Below are positions 26,696-35,606 of a stretch of 64,000 nucleotides of DNA, piece after piece; the first letter of the stretch is position 1, and each line of letters opens with the position of its first letter. The stretch covers positions 75,231 through 139,230 of the forward strand of contig NZ_BMYF01000012.1 of NCBI RefSeq assembly GCF_014652135.1, given 5' to 3'. Below the pieces are notes generated by a model, which saw only the letters and a program-made list of their open reading frames with translations, searched no databases and was not told where the DNA came from. This DNA comes from Mongoliitalea lutea. Lineage in GTDB: Bacteria > Bacteroidota > Bacteroidia > Cytophagales > Cyclobacteriaceae. Position numbers and translations under genes: made by a program.

Positions 26696-27842
26696 GAAGG
26701 GTACAATTGTTTTTTTGCATAGTTCTTCGGAGCTCTACGGGGCATCCAAGATATTAATTTTCGTAATGGAGATAGTCCGTAAAATGGGCTTTTCCACAGT
26801 GGTAATTTTGCCAGGAGATGGGCCCTTGAGAGAAGAAATGGAATCTTTGGGGATGGATGTGCGGATCATGAATTTGGGCATTCTTCGTAGAAAATATTTC
26901 TCCCCATTGGGGATTATCAACCGAGGAAAACGCTTGCTGAAAGCCTATCAGTTTTTGAAAGAACTGCATCAGCAAGAAGAAATTGCACTCATTTATTCCA
27001 ATACCTTGGCGGTAATTATTGGGGCGATCTTTGCTCGGAAGAAAAGGATCAAACATATATGGCATATTCATGAAATCTTACCCGGCCCAGAGTTTTTGAT
27101 CAAGTTTTTGGCTAGGCAATTGGACCAAAGCACCCCTCAACCCTTGGTTGTATCCGAAGCAGTGGCTCAACATTGGAGGCCGCATTTGAAAGTAGCACAT
27201 CCCAAAGTTATCCACAATGGGATGGATTATCGGGAATTTACTACCGCTAATAGGGAGTTAAGGACACATTTGGGAGTCCAGGATCATCAACGTGTCATCA
27301 CCATGGTGGGAAGAATTAACCCCGGTAAGGGGCAGCAATTTTTTCTACAAATGGCTCAGCAATTGATCAAAACTTATCCAAATACGATTTTTTGGATGGT
27401 AGGAGATCCCTATCCTGGCTATGAATACATACAGGAAGAGTTACATGCATTTATAGCGCAACATGGATTGTCTGATCATGTGGTGGATTTGGGTTTTCGA
27501 AGAGATATCCCCGCCATTTTGAAAGCCTCGGATATCTTTGTCCTTCCTTCTATCCTACCAGATTCCTTTCCTACCGTAATATTGGAGGCGATGGCGGCAG
27601 GATTACCTGTGGTAGCTTCAGATTCGGGAGGAGCAAGAGAAATGGTTTTCCACAATCAGACAGGATTTATTTTTCCAGTTGGAGATGAAGAAAAGGGTGT
27701 TTTGTACCTCAGTAAATTACTAGATAACCCTGATCATGCGGTTCAAATGGGCATGGCTGGTCAAAAAAGAGTGCTAGACTCATTTTCCTATAAAAAGTTT
27801 TCCACATCAATAGAAGCATTTTTATGGAGTCAGATCAATTGA
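26688..27842 (+). CDS. GT4 glycosyltransferase
   Basis: 384 residues of GT-B fold. N-terminal TIVFLHSSSELYGASKIL and IWHIHEILPGPEF; C-terminal ITMVGRINPGKGQQFFLQMA, FWMVGDPYPGYEY and LEAMAAGLPVVASDSGGARE, the classical GT4 nucleotide-sugar binding and E-x7-E-type region. It overlaps both neighbours (eight bases upstream, 19 bases downstream), so it is part of a single operon running from the exporter to about 28.9 kb. Confidence 0.93.
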   Translation: MDKKGTIVFLHSSSELYGASKILIFVMEIVRKMGFSTVVILPGDGPLREEMESLGMDVRIMNLGILRRKYFSPLGIINRGKRLLKAYQFLKELHQQEEIALIYSNTLAVIIGAIFARKKRIKHIWHIHEILPGPEFLIKFLARQLDQSTPQPLVVSEAVAQHWRPHLKVAHPKVIHNGMDYREFTTANRELRTHLGVQDHQRVITMVGRINPGKGQQFFLQMAQQLIKTYPNTIFWMVGDPYPGYEYIQEELHAFIAQHGLSDHVVDLGFRRDIPAILKASDIFVLPSILPDSFPTVILEAMAAGLPVVASDSGGAREMVFHNQTGFIFPVGDEEKGVLYLSKLLDNPDHAVQMGMAGQKRVLDSFSYKKFSTSIEAFLWSQIN

Positions 27843-28948
27843 AAGTAGCCATTTTGGGAGCCAAAGGCTATCCCTATGTTTATGGGGGATATGATACGAT
27901 GGTTCGAGAATTAGGTGAGCGCCTACAAAAAAGAGGGGTTCAAGTGACTGTTTACTGCCATAGTGCTTTATTCAAAGAAAAGCCTTCCATAGTCAATGGC
28001 ATTCATTTGGTTTATTTGCCTGCGATTGAAAAGAAAAGCTTGACCCAATTGACACATTCTTTTCTTTCCATGGTTCATGCCTGTTTTTCAGATGTGGACG
28101 TAATTTTTGTTGTCAATAGTGGTAATGGACCTTTTGGAGTTATCTCCAGACTTTTCCGCAAACCCACTGCCATCAATGTAGATGGCTTGGAATGGCTGCG
28201 TCCCAAGTGGAAAGGTTTTGGTTCGAAGTATTTCAAATGGTCCTCTCGCATGGCTACTCGTTGGTATGACCGCATCATCAATGATTCGGATGAAATGAGG
28301 AGAGTGTACTTGGAAGAATTTCAAACAGATTCCACCGTGATAGCCTATGGAGCAAACCCATCCAAAGGTGCTGATGTCTCTCTTTTAAAAAAGTGGAGTT
28401 TAGCCCCTGAGTCTTATTTTTTGATTGTGGGTAGATTAGTGCCTGACAATAATGCTGACTTAATTATTTCAGGTTTTTTGAAGTCCAACTCCCAAAGGAG
28501 ATTGGTCGTTGTGGGAGATGTTCCTTTCCAAGATGCTTACGCTGAGGGCTTGAAAAATCTGAAGGACCCTCGTCTGTTATTTACGGGATATGTGACAGAC
28601 CCGGAAGAATTGAAGTCCTTGTACCATCACTGCTTTGCATACTTTCACGGGCACGAATATGGAGGGACTAACCCCGCGATGTTGAAGGCCATGGGTTATG
28701 GCTGTGCAATTTTGGCATTGGATACCCCATTTAATCAAGAAATGCTTCAGCAAGGAAAGCATGGATGGTATTTTGAGAAAAACCTAGAATCTGTGGCGGA
28801 ACTTGTAGCGAGAGCTGAGCAAAGCGTGGAAGAGATGCAGCATCTAAGAGAAACCGCCAGATTGGGACTCACGCAGCGATATAATTGGGACTATGTGACG
28901 GAGCAGTATTTACAGGTCTTTTTAGAGTTAAAGCAGGATAAGTGTTAA
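27824..28948 (+). CDS. Glycosyltransferase with DUF1972 domain (rhamnosyltransferase-like)
   Basis: 374 residues. The N-terminus KVAILGAKGYPYVYGGYDTM is the DUF1972 (PF09314) signature, found in rhamnosyl- and other GT4 transferases. INVDGLEWLRPKWKGF is equally characteristic. The donor domain has LIVGRLVPDNNADLIISGF and HGHEYGGTNPAMLKAMGYG. It is the last gene of the plus-strand part of the operon and its end overlaps the convergent FkbM gene by four bases. Confidence 0.92.
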   Translation: MESDQLKVAILGAKGYPYVYGGYDTMVRELGERLQKRGVQVTVYCHSALFKEKPSIVNGIHLVYLPAIEKKSLTQLTHSFLSMVHACFSDVDVIFVVNSGNGPFGVISRLFRKPTAINVDGLEWLRPKWKGFGSKYFKWSSRMATRWYDRIINDSDEMRRVYLEEFQTDSTVIAYGANPSKGADVSLLKKWSLAPESYFLIVGRLVPDNNADLIISGFLKSNSQRRLVVVGDVPFQDAYAEGLKNLKDPRLLFTGYVTDPEELKSLYHHCFAYFHGHEYGGTNPAMLKAMGYGCAILALDTPFNQEMLQQGKHGWYFEKNLESVAELVARAEQSVEEMQHLRETARLGLTQRYNWDYVTEQYLQVFLELKQDKC

Positions 28949-29733
28949 TCCAAAGTAGCTTTTAGACCTATAACTAACTCACCAGATTCCCAAACAATGA
29001 ACCCAAAGGACTTTAATTTGTCATAGATATAAGATTTGCTAATAAACTCTTCATGTACTTCTACAGCAATTACTTTCACAATAGATAAAAACCCTAGGTC
29101 ACCTTCTTCAAAGATATACTTTTCATAACCCTCAATGTCCATTTTTAGCAACGCTATCTCAGTCAATCGGTATTTCTCAATCAGTTGTGGAATGGTGATT
29201 CCTTTAATCTCCCCTTGTGTGTTAGCTTTTACCGTTTTTGACCAATCTTTTCCATCTCGAAAATCATCGCTGATTGCAAATCGTAAGTTTTCTTTATGGG
29301 AAATGGAGTACTTGAGTGCATTTATTTGTGGATAACTAGCTATGTTTTTACTTAAAACCACAAAGTTTTTTGGATCAGGTTCTACAGCCAAAACAGTTGA
29401 GTTATCCACATGTTTTGAAAAATATATAGAGGAAAGTCCGATGTTAGCACCTAAATCCAAGATTGCACCAGCTATATTGTTTTCATTCAAAAGAACACAA
29501 ATAGATGCGTATTCCTGAAAATTAAAAATTTGTTCAAATACTTCAATATCGCTTGAACTTCCACCTCGTAGAAAAACTGGATGGGGGTTGGTGGTAGTTT
29601 GAATAAGATAGACACCTTCTTCTTTTTGAAATGAATGGATCAATTTTGATGTTTTAACCCTACGCAAAAAAATCTGTTGTGGTGCGCCAAATGTGAAAAC
29701 AAATTTGTCAACTATCTCTGATAAAAAAGGCAT
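28945..29733 (-). CDS. FkbM-family methyltransferase
   Basis: 262 residues. The SAM-binding motif GAILDLGANIGLSSIYFS (about residue 107), VLAVEPDPKNFVVLSKN and the later EIALLKMDIEGYEKYIFEEG are diagnostic of FkbM-type O-methyltransferases, which in surface-polysaccharide loci methylate sugar hydroxyls. It is transcribed on the minus strand six bases downstream of the next glycosyltransferase. Convergent overlap with the plus-strand operon suggests the locus was assembled from at least two transcription units. Confidence 0.9.
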   Translation of the reverse strand: MPFLSEIVDKFVFTFGAPQQIFLRRVKTSKLIHSFQKEEGVYLIQTTTNPHPVFLRGGSSSDIEVFEQIFNFQEYASICVLLNENNIAGAILDLGANIGLSSIYFSKHVDNSTVLAVEPDPKNFVVLSKNIASYPQINALKYSISHKENLRFAISDDFRDGKDWSKTVKANTQGEIKGITIPQLIEKYRLTEIALLKMDIEGYEKYIFEEGDLGFLSIVKVIAVEVHEEFISKSYIYDKLKSFGFIVWESGELVIGLKATLD

Positions 29734-29738
29734 GATAA

Positions 29739-30896
29739 TTAATGGTTTATAGTGTGGATAAGTATTCTTTTCATTTGTTTAGCCCATGTTGTCCAATTGA
29801 GCTCTTCTTCATATTTCTTTCTCGAAAAAGTCGATAATTTTTTGAGTTCTTCTGGGTTCTTTATCAAGCGTTCAAGTTCATCAGCATAAGCTACGGCAGA
29901 CGCATCATATTCCAATAAAATCCCATTAACCTTATTTTCTATTACATCCGCTACCCCTCCTGTGAAAGTACTAATTACAGGGACTCCATAAGCATTAGCT
30001 TCACAAAATGCGACTGGGGTGCAATCAGCACGTGTAGGCATAAATAAAACATCTGCTTTACTTAGGTGCCTCTCCAGTACTTGGGCATCCTCTATTTTGT
30101 TCTTGTTCAAATAGGATATGACTTTCATGTAAGATCGCTTTACATCGGGGGTACATCCAATTACAGTTAATTGAAACTCAATGCCTCGTTTTTCTAAGAT
30201 ATCTAAACTTTCTATCACGATAGGTCCGCCTTTTCTAGTCCAATCTATTCCGATAAATAAGAGTGAGAATTGATCAGAATTGTTTTTTTCTTTCGACTGA
30301 AGGATTGGTTTGTGGTCAATATTTGCCCCCATTTTTACCAAATAGGTATCTTTGGCTTGATATTTTTCGATAGCTGAACCTATAGCCCATTGGGAAGAAA
30401 AAACTTGAGTTTTTGATTTTTGAATTGCTATCCTTTCAATCTCATTACTCTCCTCTATTGACTTTTGAGATAGATTTTTGAAAGCATCGTAATAGTGGCA
30501 AATCAAATCAAAAGTCGCATCTGAGAAGTAACAAATGGGTACTAGTGTTTGAAGATAGGCGATTTCTACGGACCCAGTTGGTGCAAAAACTACATCTATT
30601 TTTAGATTTTGGAGTTTTTTGGTGAAATAGTCTCCATGAACCTTGCTAAGAAATTGGTTATGAGCTAAGTTGTACTTTTTTCCATAGCGTAACCTGTGAA
30701 ATACCTTTAAGAAAAAATACCTAAATTTTAGATAAAGTTTCTGTCCAAACCCAAGCTTTACCGGACCAATCGCAATGACGGTGTTAAATTCCTCTTGTAG
30801 GGCTTGAAACATTCGAAAATAAATGCCTGACCATGACCGTTTGTTATTAGGGTCCAAAGCTGTCAAAAAACCTACGCGTATCTTGGATTTACTCAT
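29739..30896 (-). CDS. GT4 glycosyltransferase
   Basis: 385 residues with GT-B features: KIRVGFLTALDPNNKRSWSG at the start, LLFIGIDWTRKGGPIVIESL in the donor domain, and ADCTPVAFCEANAYGVPVIS as the GT4 C-terminal signature. It overlaps the upstream RNA-ligase-like gene by four bases (ATGA) and is followed by the FkbM gene. The three form one minus-strand operon. The DNA of this unit looks more AT-rich than that of the plus-strand operon (impression only, not computed). Confidence 0.9.
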   Translation of the reverse strand: MSKSKIRVGFLTALDPNNKRSWSGIYFRMFQALQEEFNTVIAIGPVKLGFGQKLYLKFRYFFLKVFHRLRYGKKYNLAHNQFLSKVHGDYFTKKLQNLKIDVVFAPTGSVEIAYLQTLVPICYFSDATFDLICHYYDAFKNLSQKSIEESNEIERIAIQKSKTQVFSSQWAIGSAIEKYQAKDTYLVKMGANIDHKPILQSKEKNNSDQFSLLFIGIDWTRKGGPIVIESLDILEKRGIEFQLTVIGCTPDVKRSYMKVISYLNKNKIEDAQVLERHLSKADVLFMPTRADCTPVAFCEANAYGVPVISTFTGGVADVIENKVNGILLEYDASAVAYADELERLIKNPEELKKLSTFSRKKYEEELNWTTWAKQMKRILIHTINH

Positions 30897-31462
30897 GTGG
30901 GATTATTTTCTAATGACAGTAAAGGAAAGCTTTGAATAAGTACCCATCTTCCCTCGATGCGTTTGAGCAAAGCAACGGAATTTACTGGATATACATGGTC
31001 AAAAGCTTGCTTTTTGATGAATTGCCAATACTCATCAAATTTAGCTACTTTGATATCTTTAAATGCTACTGTCATGTGCGGGTGAAAAGATTTATCCGAA
31101 AGCTCAATTGGTTGTTTCAGTTCAGTTTTTGCAAACTCCCCAAGCGATCGTTGCATTTCCAATAGTTCAGGTGTAGGGACTACATCAATGAAAATCACTC
31201 TTCTGCCAAATTTATTGAAGCCAGAAAGTTTAAGATGAAAAGCTCTTTTGTCTTTAAAAAAGCCCTGAAGTAAACGGGTGAGCTTCTCTTCTTTTAATTC
31301 ATTCCAATGAAATGGCATTTTGATGGTAATATGTGCGGGAGATTTTAGTGCATATTTGATATTAAAATTTTCCTTCAATAACTCCTTTAAATCAGTAGCT
31401 TTTTCCTGAATGACACCCTCAGGAACTAATGCGATAAAGTACTTAGCGAATGATTTTGCCAT
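30893..31462 (-). CDS. 2'-5' RNA ligase-like protein (2H phosphoesterase)
   Basis: 189 residues from ATG 31462, preferred over the upstream in-frame 31471 because a perfect -7 box (TATATTTG, minus strand) lies at 31476-31469 and the later ATG keeps the transcript just downstream of it. The two HxTx motifs of the 2H superfamily are present: HITI (about 45) and HMTV (about 130). Members hydrolyse or ligate 2',3'- or 2',5'-phosphodiester bonds in RNA or small cyclic phosphates. It overlaps a glycosyltransferase gene, which is unexpected for an RNA enzyme. Confidence 0.85.
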   Translation of the reverse strand: MAKSFAKYFIALVPEGVIQEKATDLKELLKENFNIKYALKSPAHITIKMPFHWNELKEEKLTRLLQGFFKDKRAFHLKLSGFNKFGRRVIFIDVVPTPELLEMQRSLGEFAKTELKQPIELSDKSFHPHMTVAFKDIKVAKFDEYWQFIKKQAFDHVYPVNSVALLKRIEGRWVLIQSFPLLSLENNPT

Positions 31463-31468
31463 TTGACA

Positions 31469-31476
31469 CAAATATA
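31469..31476 (-). promoter_or_regulatory. -7 box (TATATTTG) for the RNA-ligase/GT/FkbM operon
   Basis: A perfect TAnnTTTG on the minus strand, six bases before ATG 31462. No matching TTG was seen at the -33 distance. It implies a leaderless or very short-leader transcript. Confidence 0.45.
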
Positions 31477-31591
31477 TTGGTTTTTGTAGGATGAAATGTT
31501 TTTCTTAGTGAGGAGTAAACAAAAAGGCATCTCCTTTTTTTGGATGTTTTTTTAATTTGTAACTTGAGACTGAATTCAGAAATAACCGCAT

Positions 31592-32503
31592 ATGAAGAAT
31601 TTTGAAAGGGCCATGATAGGCCTTGATTTATCAGAGATGGATGAAATTATCCTTCCAAAAGTTTTTGCGCTTTCCGATTTGCTTGGCTTGAAGAAGTTGT
31701 ACTTCATTCATATAGCCAAGGATTTTATAATTCCCGATGAAATAAAAGCTAATTATCCAGATCTAGCAGTTCCTGTCGATGAAACTTTAAATAAAGAGAT
31801 TGAGCAGGCTTTAAAGAAGTATCCCATCCCTGCTGAGTTGGAATACGAGATTATAATCATGGAAGGCAAACCAATGATGAATGTCTTGAAAACAGCTAGT
31901 AATAAGGATGTTGACCTGATAATCATGGGTCGAAAAGAGCGTTTGGAAGGCTCTGGCTCTTTGGCAAAAACGATGGCTCAAAAGGCACCATGCTCGGTGC
32001 TGTTTTTGACAGAAGATACCAATGTGGCAGTTCCTAAGAAGATTTTGATTCCAATGGATTTTTCCTCCCATTCTATTCTAACACTTCAATTTGCTGAACG
32101 GGTTTCACAAGAGTTGGGAGCAGAAGTAGTTGGCATGCATATTTATGAGGTTCCTATTGGCTATTACAAGACCGGTAAATCCTTTGAAGAATTCGCAACC
32201 TTGATGAGAAAGCATGCGGAAGCGGATTTTCAAAACTTTTTGAAGAAAAATAATCATGCACCAATTGAATGTTTATTTGAATTGAAAACCAATAAGGGAA
32301 GAGCAGAAATGATCATCGAGACGGGCAAAAAACATGGAGTTGATTTGGTGATTATGGGAAGTAGGGGAAGAACAGGTTCGGCAGCCGTATTATTAGGTAG
32401 TGTAGCAGAGACCTTGGTTCAAAAAAACAATCAAGTTCCTATGCTGATAGTCAAGAAAAAAGGAGAAACAATGGGCTTTTTAGAGGCTTTATCAAGAATC
32501 TAA
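31592..32503 (+). CDS. Universal stress protein, two UspA domains in tandem
   Basis: 303 residues. The first UspA domain is at about 1-142 (ends DLIIMGRKER ... APCSVLFLTE), and the second at about 150-290 (KILIPMDFSSHSILTLQFAE, ending LVIMGSRGRTGSAAVLLGSVAE). The second carries the G-x2-G-x9-G(S/T) ATP-binding pattern; the first is degenerate. These cytoplasmic proteins help survival in stress or stationary phase. It is transcribed alone and ends in a terminator shared with the convergent sugar-transferase gene. Confidence 0.92.
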   Translation: MKNFERAMIGLDLSEMDEIILPKVFALSDLLGLKKLYFIHIAKDFIIPDEIKANYPDLAVPVDETLNKEIEQALKKYPIPAELEYEIIIMEGKPMMNVLKTASNKDVDLIIMGRKERLEGSGSLAKTMAQKAPCSVLFLTEDTNVAVPKKILIPMDFSSHSILTLQFAERVSQELGAEVVGMHIYEVPIGYYKTGKSFEEFATLMRKHAEADFQNFLKKNNHAPIECLFELKTNKGRAEMIIETGKKHGVDLVIMGSRGRTGSAAVLLGSVAETLVQKNNQVPMLIVKKKGETMGFLEALSRI

Positions 32504-32517
32504 AAGTTTCAATTAAA

Positions 32518-32556
32518 AAGCCCTTCGAGTATGTATAATTTGAAGGGCTTCTTTTT
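32518..32556. terminator. Terminator between uspA-like and sugar-transferase genes
   Basis: AAGCCCTTC / GAAGGGCTT stem (32518-32526 with 32542-32550), a 15-base loop and CTTTTT on the right. A-rich DNA on the left makes it usable from both sides of the convergent pair. Confidence 0.8.
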
Positions 32557-32570
32557 GTTATCAGTAATTT

Positions 32571-33956
32571 TTAATAGGCATTTTCACGATTTTGGAGAAG
32601 TTCATAGATTGTTCGTAAACAAATGCTTAAATCCATCCAAATAGACCAATTTTGAATATAAAAATAATCAAGTTTCACGCGTGAACGGATTTGATAAGGA
32701 TTTTCAATTTCCCCCCTAAAGCCTTTTACTTGAGCTAGACCTGTAATTCCAGGTTTGATCTTATGTCGACTATTATATTTTTCGATTTGGGTCTTAAAAA
32801 CATTGTTCATAGGGATAGTATGTGGTCTTGGTCCAACAATTGACATATCCCCTACTAAAACATTTAAAAACTGAGGCATTTCATCTAAAGATGTATTTCT
32901 AAGGAAAGCACCTATTTTTGTTACTCTAGGATCATTTTTGGTAGCTTGGTGCGTGTCAGCATAATCGTTTGGAGTCATGGAACGAAACTTCAAACACTTG
33001 AATACTTTATTGTTCACCCCATTTCTTTCTTGGATAAAAAATACGGGCCCTTTCGACTCAAGTTTGATCAATAACCCTACTAAGGGAATCAACCAACTAA
33101 GAATGAAAACCATTACAAAAAGTGAAAAAACAATATCAAAGCTTCGTTTGAAAAAACGATTCAATAGACTATCTAATGGTATTTCATTGACATTGATGAC
33201 AAAAAAATCACCATATTTTGAAAAGGAAAGGTTTTTTTCTAATTGTAAGCTACCCCCAGGTATTATTTTTACCTTAATGTAATGATCATCAGCAAAATTG
33301 ATGATTTTTCTAACCAAACTCTCTTTCAAACTCTCATTAATGTAAATTACATCTAAATCCAAATTATTTGCATTCTCGAAAAAATCCGCAATTGTGCCTT
33401 TTGTCTGTTCACAAGTGGATATGTCATCATAATAACCTAGAAACTGAATTCCAAAATCCCTACGAAGGTTAAACACATTTTCAAGTTTGGCACTGCTACT
33501 GCCCTTTCCTATGATGATAGCTTTTCTATGATTAAATCCAAATGCTCTGGTTTTTCTTAAGATGAGATGAATTCCAGTTCTGTAAACTCCGATAAGTAAA
33601 AATAACGAGCTGGCTAAAGTTATGAAATATACCAAACGCAATGCATCTGAATATACAGGCATCCAAACTATAGCAACTATTGCTAGAAACCATACTAAAG
33701 AACCTAATAACTTATTAAGCGTGCGCTGAGCTTCGCTTGTTCTTCCAAATCTATAATCTTTTCGTAGAATGGTAATTACTAACCAAACCATTATAAAGAT
33801 TGAAAATGTAGAGAATTCTGGGTGAGAAACTGCCCCATAATCTTTAAGCAAATAGCCCGTTAAGAAAAATGATAGTATAACTACTAGTACGTCGCCTACT
33901 ACAAAAAACCAAGGAAAGTATTTTTCAAACTTTTTTTCCATAAAAATATCATTCAT
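32571..33956 (-). CDS. Polyprenyl-phosphate sugar-1-phosphate transferase (WcaJ-like initiating enzyme)
   Basis: 461 residues. Four to five N-terminal membrane helices, a CoA_binding_3/Rossmann domain at about 140-250 (KAIIIGKGSSSAKLE), another helix at about 275, and a C-terminal bacterial sugar transferase domain: KRSFDIVFSLFVMVF, ERNGVNNKVFKCLKFRSM, LRNTSLDEMPQFLNVLVGD and SIVGPRPHTIPMNN. It transfers a hexose-1-phosphate onto undecaprenyl phosphate at the inner membrane, the first step of repeat-unit assembly. ATG 33941 is an alternative start. It is the only initiating transferase in the window, so it probably serves the whole locus. Confidence 0.93.
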   Translation of the reverse strand: MNDIFMEKKFEKYFPWFFVVGDVLVVILSFFLTGYLLKDYGAVSHPEFSTFSIFIMVWLVITILRKDYRFGRTSEAQRTLNKLLGSLVWFLAIVAIVWMPVYSDALRLVYFITLASSLFLLIGVYRTGIHLILRKTRAFGFNHRKAIIIGKGSSSAKLENVFNLRRDFGIQFLGYYDDISTCEQTKGTIADFFENANNLDLDVIYINESLKESLVRKIINFADDHYIKVKIIPGGSLQLEKNLSFSKYGDFFVINVNEIPLDSLLNRFFKRSFDIVFSLFVMVFILSWLIPLVGLLIKLESKGPVFFIQERNGVNNKVFKCLKFRSMTPNDYADTHQATKNDPRVTKIGAFLRNTSLDEMPQFLNVLVGDMSIVGPRPHTIPMNNVFKTQIEKYNSRHKIKPGITGLAQVKGFRGEIENPYQIRSRVKLDYFYIQNWSIWMDLSICLRTIYELLQNRENAY

Positions 33957-34127
33957 GCAAATACGAAAAATTAGCCATTATTGGATTTAATTTTTCATAC
34001 TTTTTTTCGATCAAACAGCTAAATTTTAAATTGTGTGTAAAATTAAGAAAGAATCCCAATGCTCTATTAATTTTGTCGGAATAAATTTGATAACGAACTA
34101 AGGTAATTGCTATCTTAGCTGTATAAT

Positions 34128-34796
34128 ATGAACTATTTTAAATCATTATTTGCTTCCTCAGATCAACCAGAATCCTTGGGTTATAAACTTCGAAACAAAA
34201 GGTTTATTGATTTCGAAAATCTCTTGAACAAAAATTTTGCCAAAAATAAAAAAATTAGCATTCTAGATGTCGGTGGTACAGCCTATTTTTGGGAAGACAA
34301 AAATATCTTTCAATCCGGTAGAATTGAAATCACTCTTTTAAATATTACAGTAGAAAGTAATTTACCCAAAGGAATGAGGAGTGTTGCAGGTGATGCTACG
34401 CAAATGCCAGAATTTGATACAGATAGTTTTGACTTAGTTTTTTCGAATTCTGTCATAGAGCATTTATACACTTGGGAAAATCAGTTAAAGATGGCTAAGG
34501 AATGCATGCGGGTGGGAAAGTACTACTTTATCCAAACTCCCAACAAGCATTTTCCAATCGAGGCCCACTATGTGCTGCCATTCGTTCAGTACATACCAAA
34601 ATCATGGACCTTTGCGGTATTGACCAAAACAAAATTAAGTAGAGGGATGCGGTGGTCTTCAATTGACGCACAGCAATACTTGGATGAAATACGGCTGCTC
34701 TCTTTTGCTGAAATGAAGAATTTATTTCCCGGAAGTAATATTTATCTGGAGAAATTTTTTGGTCTAAACAAGTCCCTTACCGCCCATAATCTCTGA
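34128..34796 (+). CDS. Class I SAM-dependent methyltransferase
   Basis: 222 residues. KKISILDVGGTAYFWED is a SAM-binding motif I, with MPEFDTDSFDLVFSNSVIEH as the motif IV region (Methyltransf_11 pattern). The N-terminus (MNYFKSLFASSDQPESL) is short and hydrophilic. It is transcribed divergently from the sugar-transferase gene, with a 171-base gap, and is probably the outer edge of the polysaccharide locus. Target unknown. Confidence 0.85.
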   Translation: MNYFKSLFASSDQPESLGYKLRNKRFIDFENLLNKNFAKNKKISILDVGGTAYFWEDKNIFQSGRIEITLLNITVESNLPKGMRSVAGDATQMPEFDTDSFDLVFSNSVIEHLYTWENQLKMAKECMRVGKYYFIQTPNKHFPIEAHYVLPFVQYIPKSWTFAVLTKTKLSRGMRWSSIDAQQYLDEIRLLSFAEMKNLFPGSNIYLEKFFGLNKSLTAHNL

Positions 34797-34879
34797 TGGC
34801 CATTTTAAAAATATAGACTCGAAATTTAAACGTTTTGAGATGTTTAATGGTCTAAAGATAGCATAAACCTAACCTACAT

Positions 34880-35470
34880 ATGAAAACACTATTGACATCC
34901 GTACTCATGCTTTTGGCTGCTTTTTTTGCAGGAGGACCAACTGTAGAAACTATGACTGTTTCCAAATCTGAAAGCACAGTTACTTGGAAGGGCAGGAAAG
35001 TAACTGGTGAGCATTTTGGAAAAGTAACTATCTCCAAAGCTGATTTACAGGTTGTGAACAACCGCATCACAGGCGGTTCATTTGAAATGGATATGACGAG
35101 CATCACGGTAGAAGATATCAAGGATGCCAATTCCAACAAACGCCTTACTGACCATTTGAAATCAGATGATTTCTTTTCTGTGGATAAGTTCAACAAAGCA
35201 AGTATGGTTATCAAAGATGCCAAAACCAACAATGGTAAAGATTATCAAATGACTGCTGACTTGACTATCAAAGGGATTACACAACCTGTTACATTCAATG
35301 CCAAAGCAGAAATGCAAGGCAATAAAATGGTTGCTACCTCAAACATTCTCTTCGATCGTACCAAGTATGACATTAAATACCGCTCTGGAAATTATTTTGA
35401 AAACTTGGCGGATCGATTGATTTATGATGATGTTGAATTGGAAGTACGATTGGTGGCAACTGCTTCTTAA
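34880..35470 (+). CDS. YceI-family periplasmic lipid-binding protein
   Basis: 196 residues with a signal peptide (LLTSVLMLLAAFFAGG). The lipocalin-like YceI fold is marked by STVTWKGRKVTGEHFGKV, GGSFEMDMTSITVED, LKSDDFFSVDKF and LTIKGITQPVTF, ending FDRTKYDIKYRSGNYF. YceI proteins bind polyisoprenoid lipids in the periplasm and are often induced by stress. Monocistronic, with a strong terminator following. Confidence 0.94.
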   Translation: MKTLLTSVLMLLAAFFAGGPTVETMTVSKSESTVTWKGRKVTGEHFGKVTISKADLQVVNNRITGGSFEMDMTSITVEDIKDANSNKRLTDHLKSDDFFSVDKFNKASMVIKDAKTNNGKDYQMTADLTIKGITQPVTFNAKAEMQGNKMVATSNILFDRTKYDIKYRSGNYFENLADRLIYDDVELEVRLVATAS

Positions 35471-35510
35471 TAGGACAAATTCTTTTCGTACCAAATCAAT
35501 CATTTAAGTA

Positions 35511-35553
35511 AGTCCCCTTCGTTATACTAGGAACGAAGGGGACTCTTTTTTTT
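35511..35553 (+). terminator. Rho-independent terminator after the yceI-like gene
   Basis: A perfect 13-base-pair stem (35511-35523 with 35532-35544), eight-base loop and eight T after one C. It is one of the strongest terminators in the window. Confidence 0.92.
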
Positions 35554-35606
35554 AAAATATTGTTAACGAAACATCAAAAAGCCCCATTGTTTAGTAATTT
35601 AGCCTT

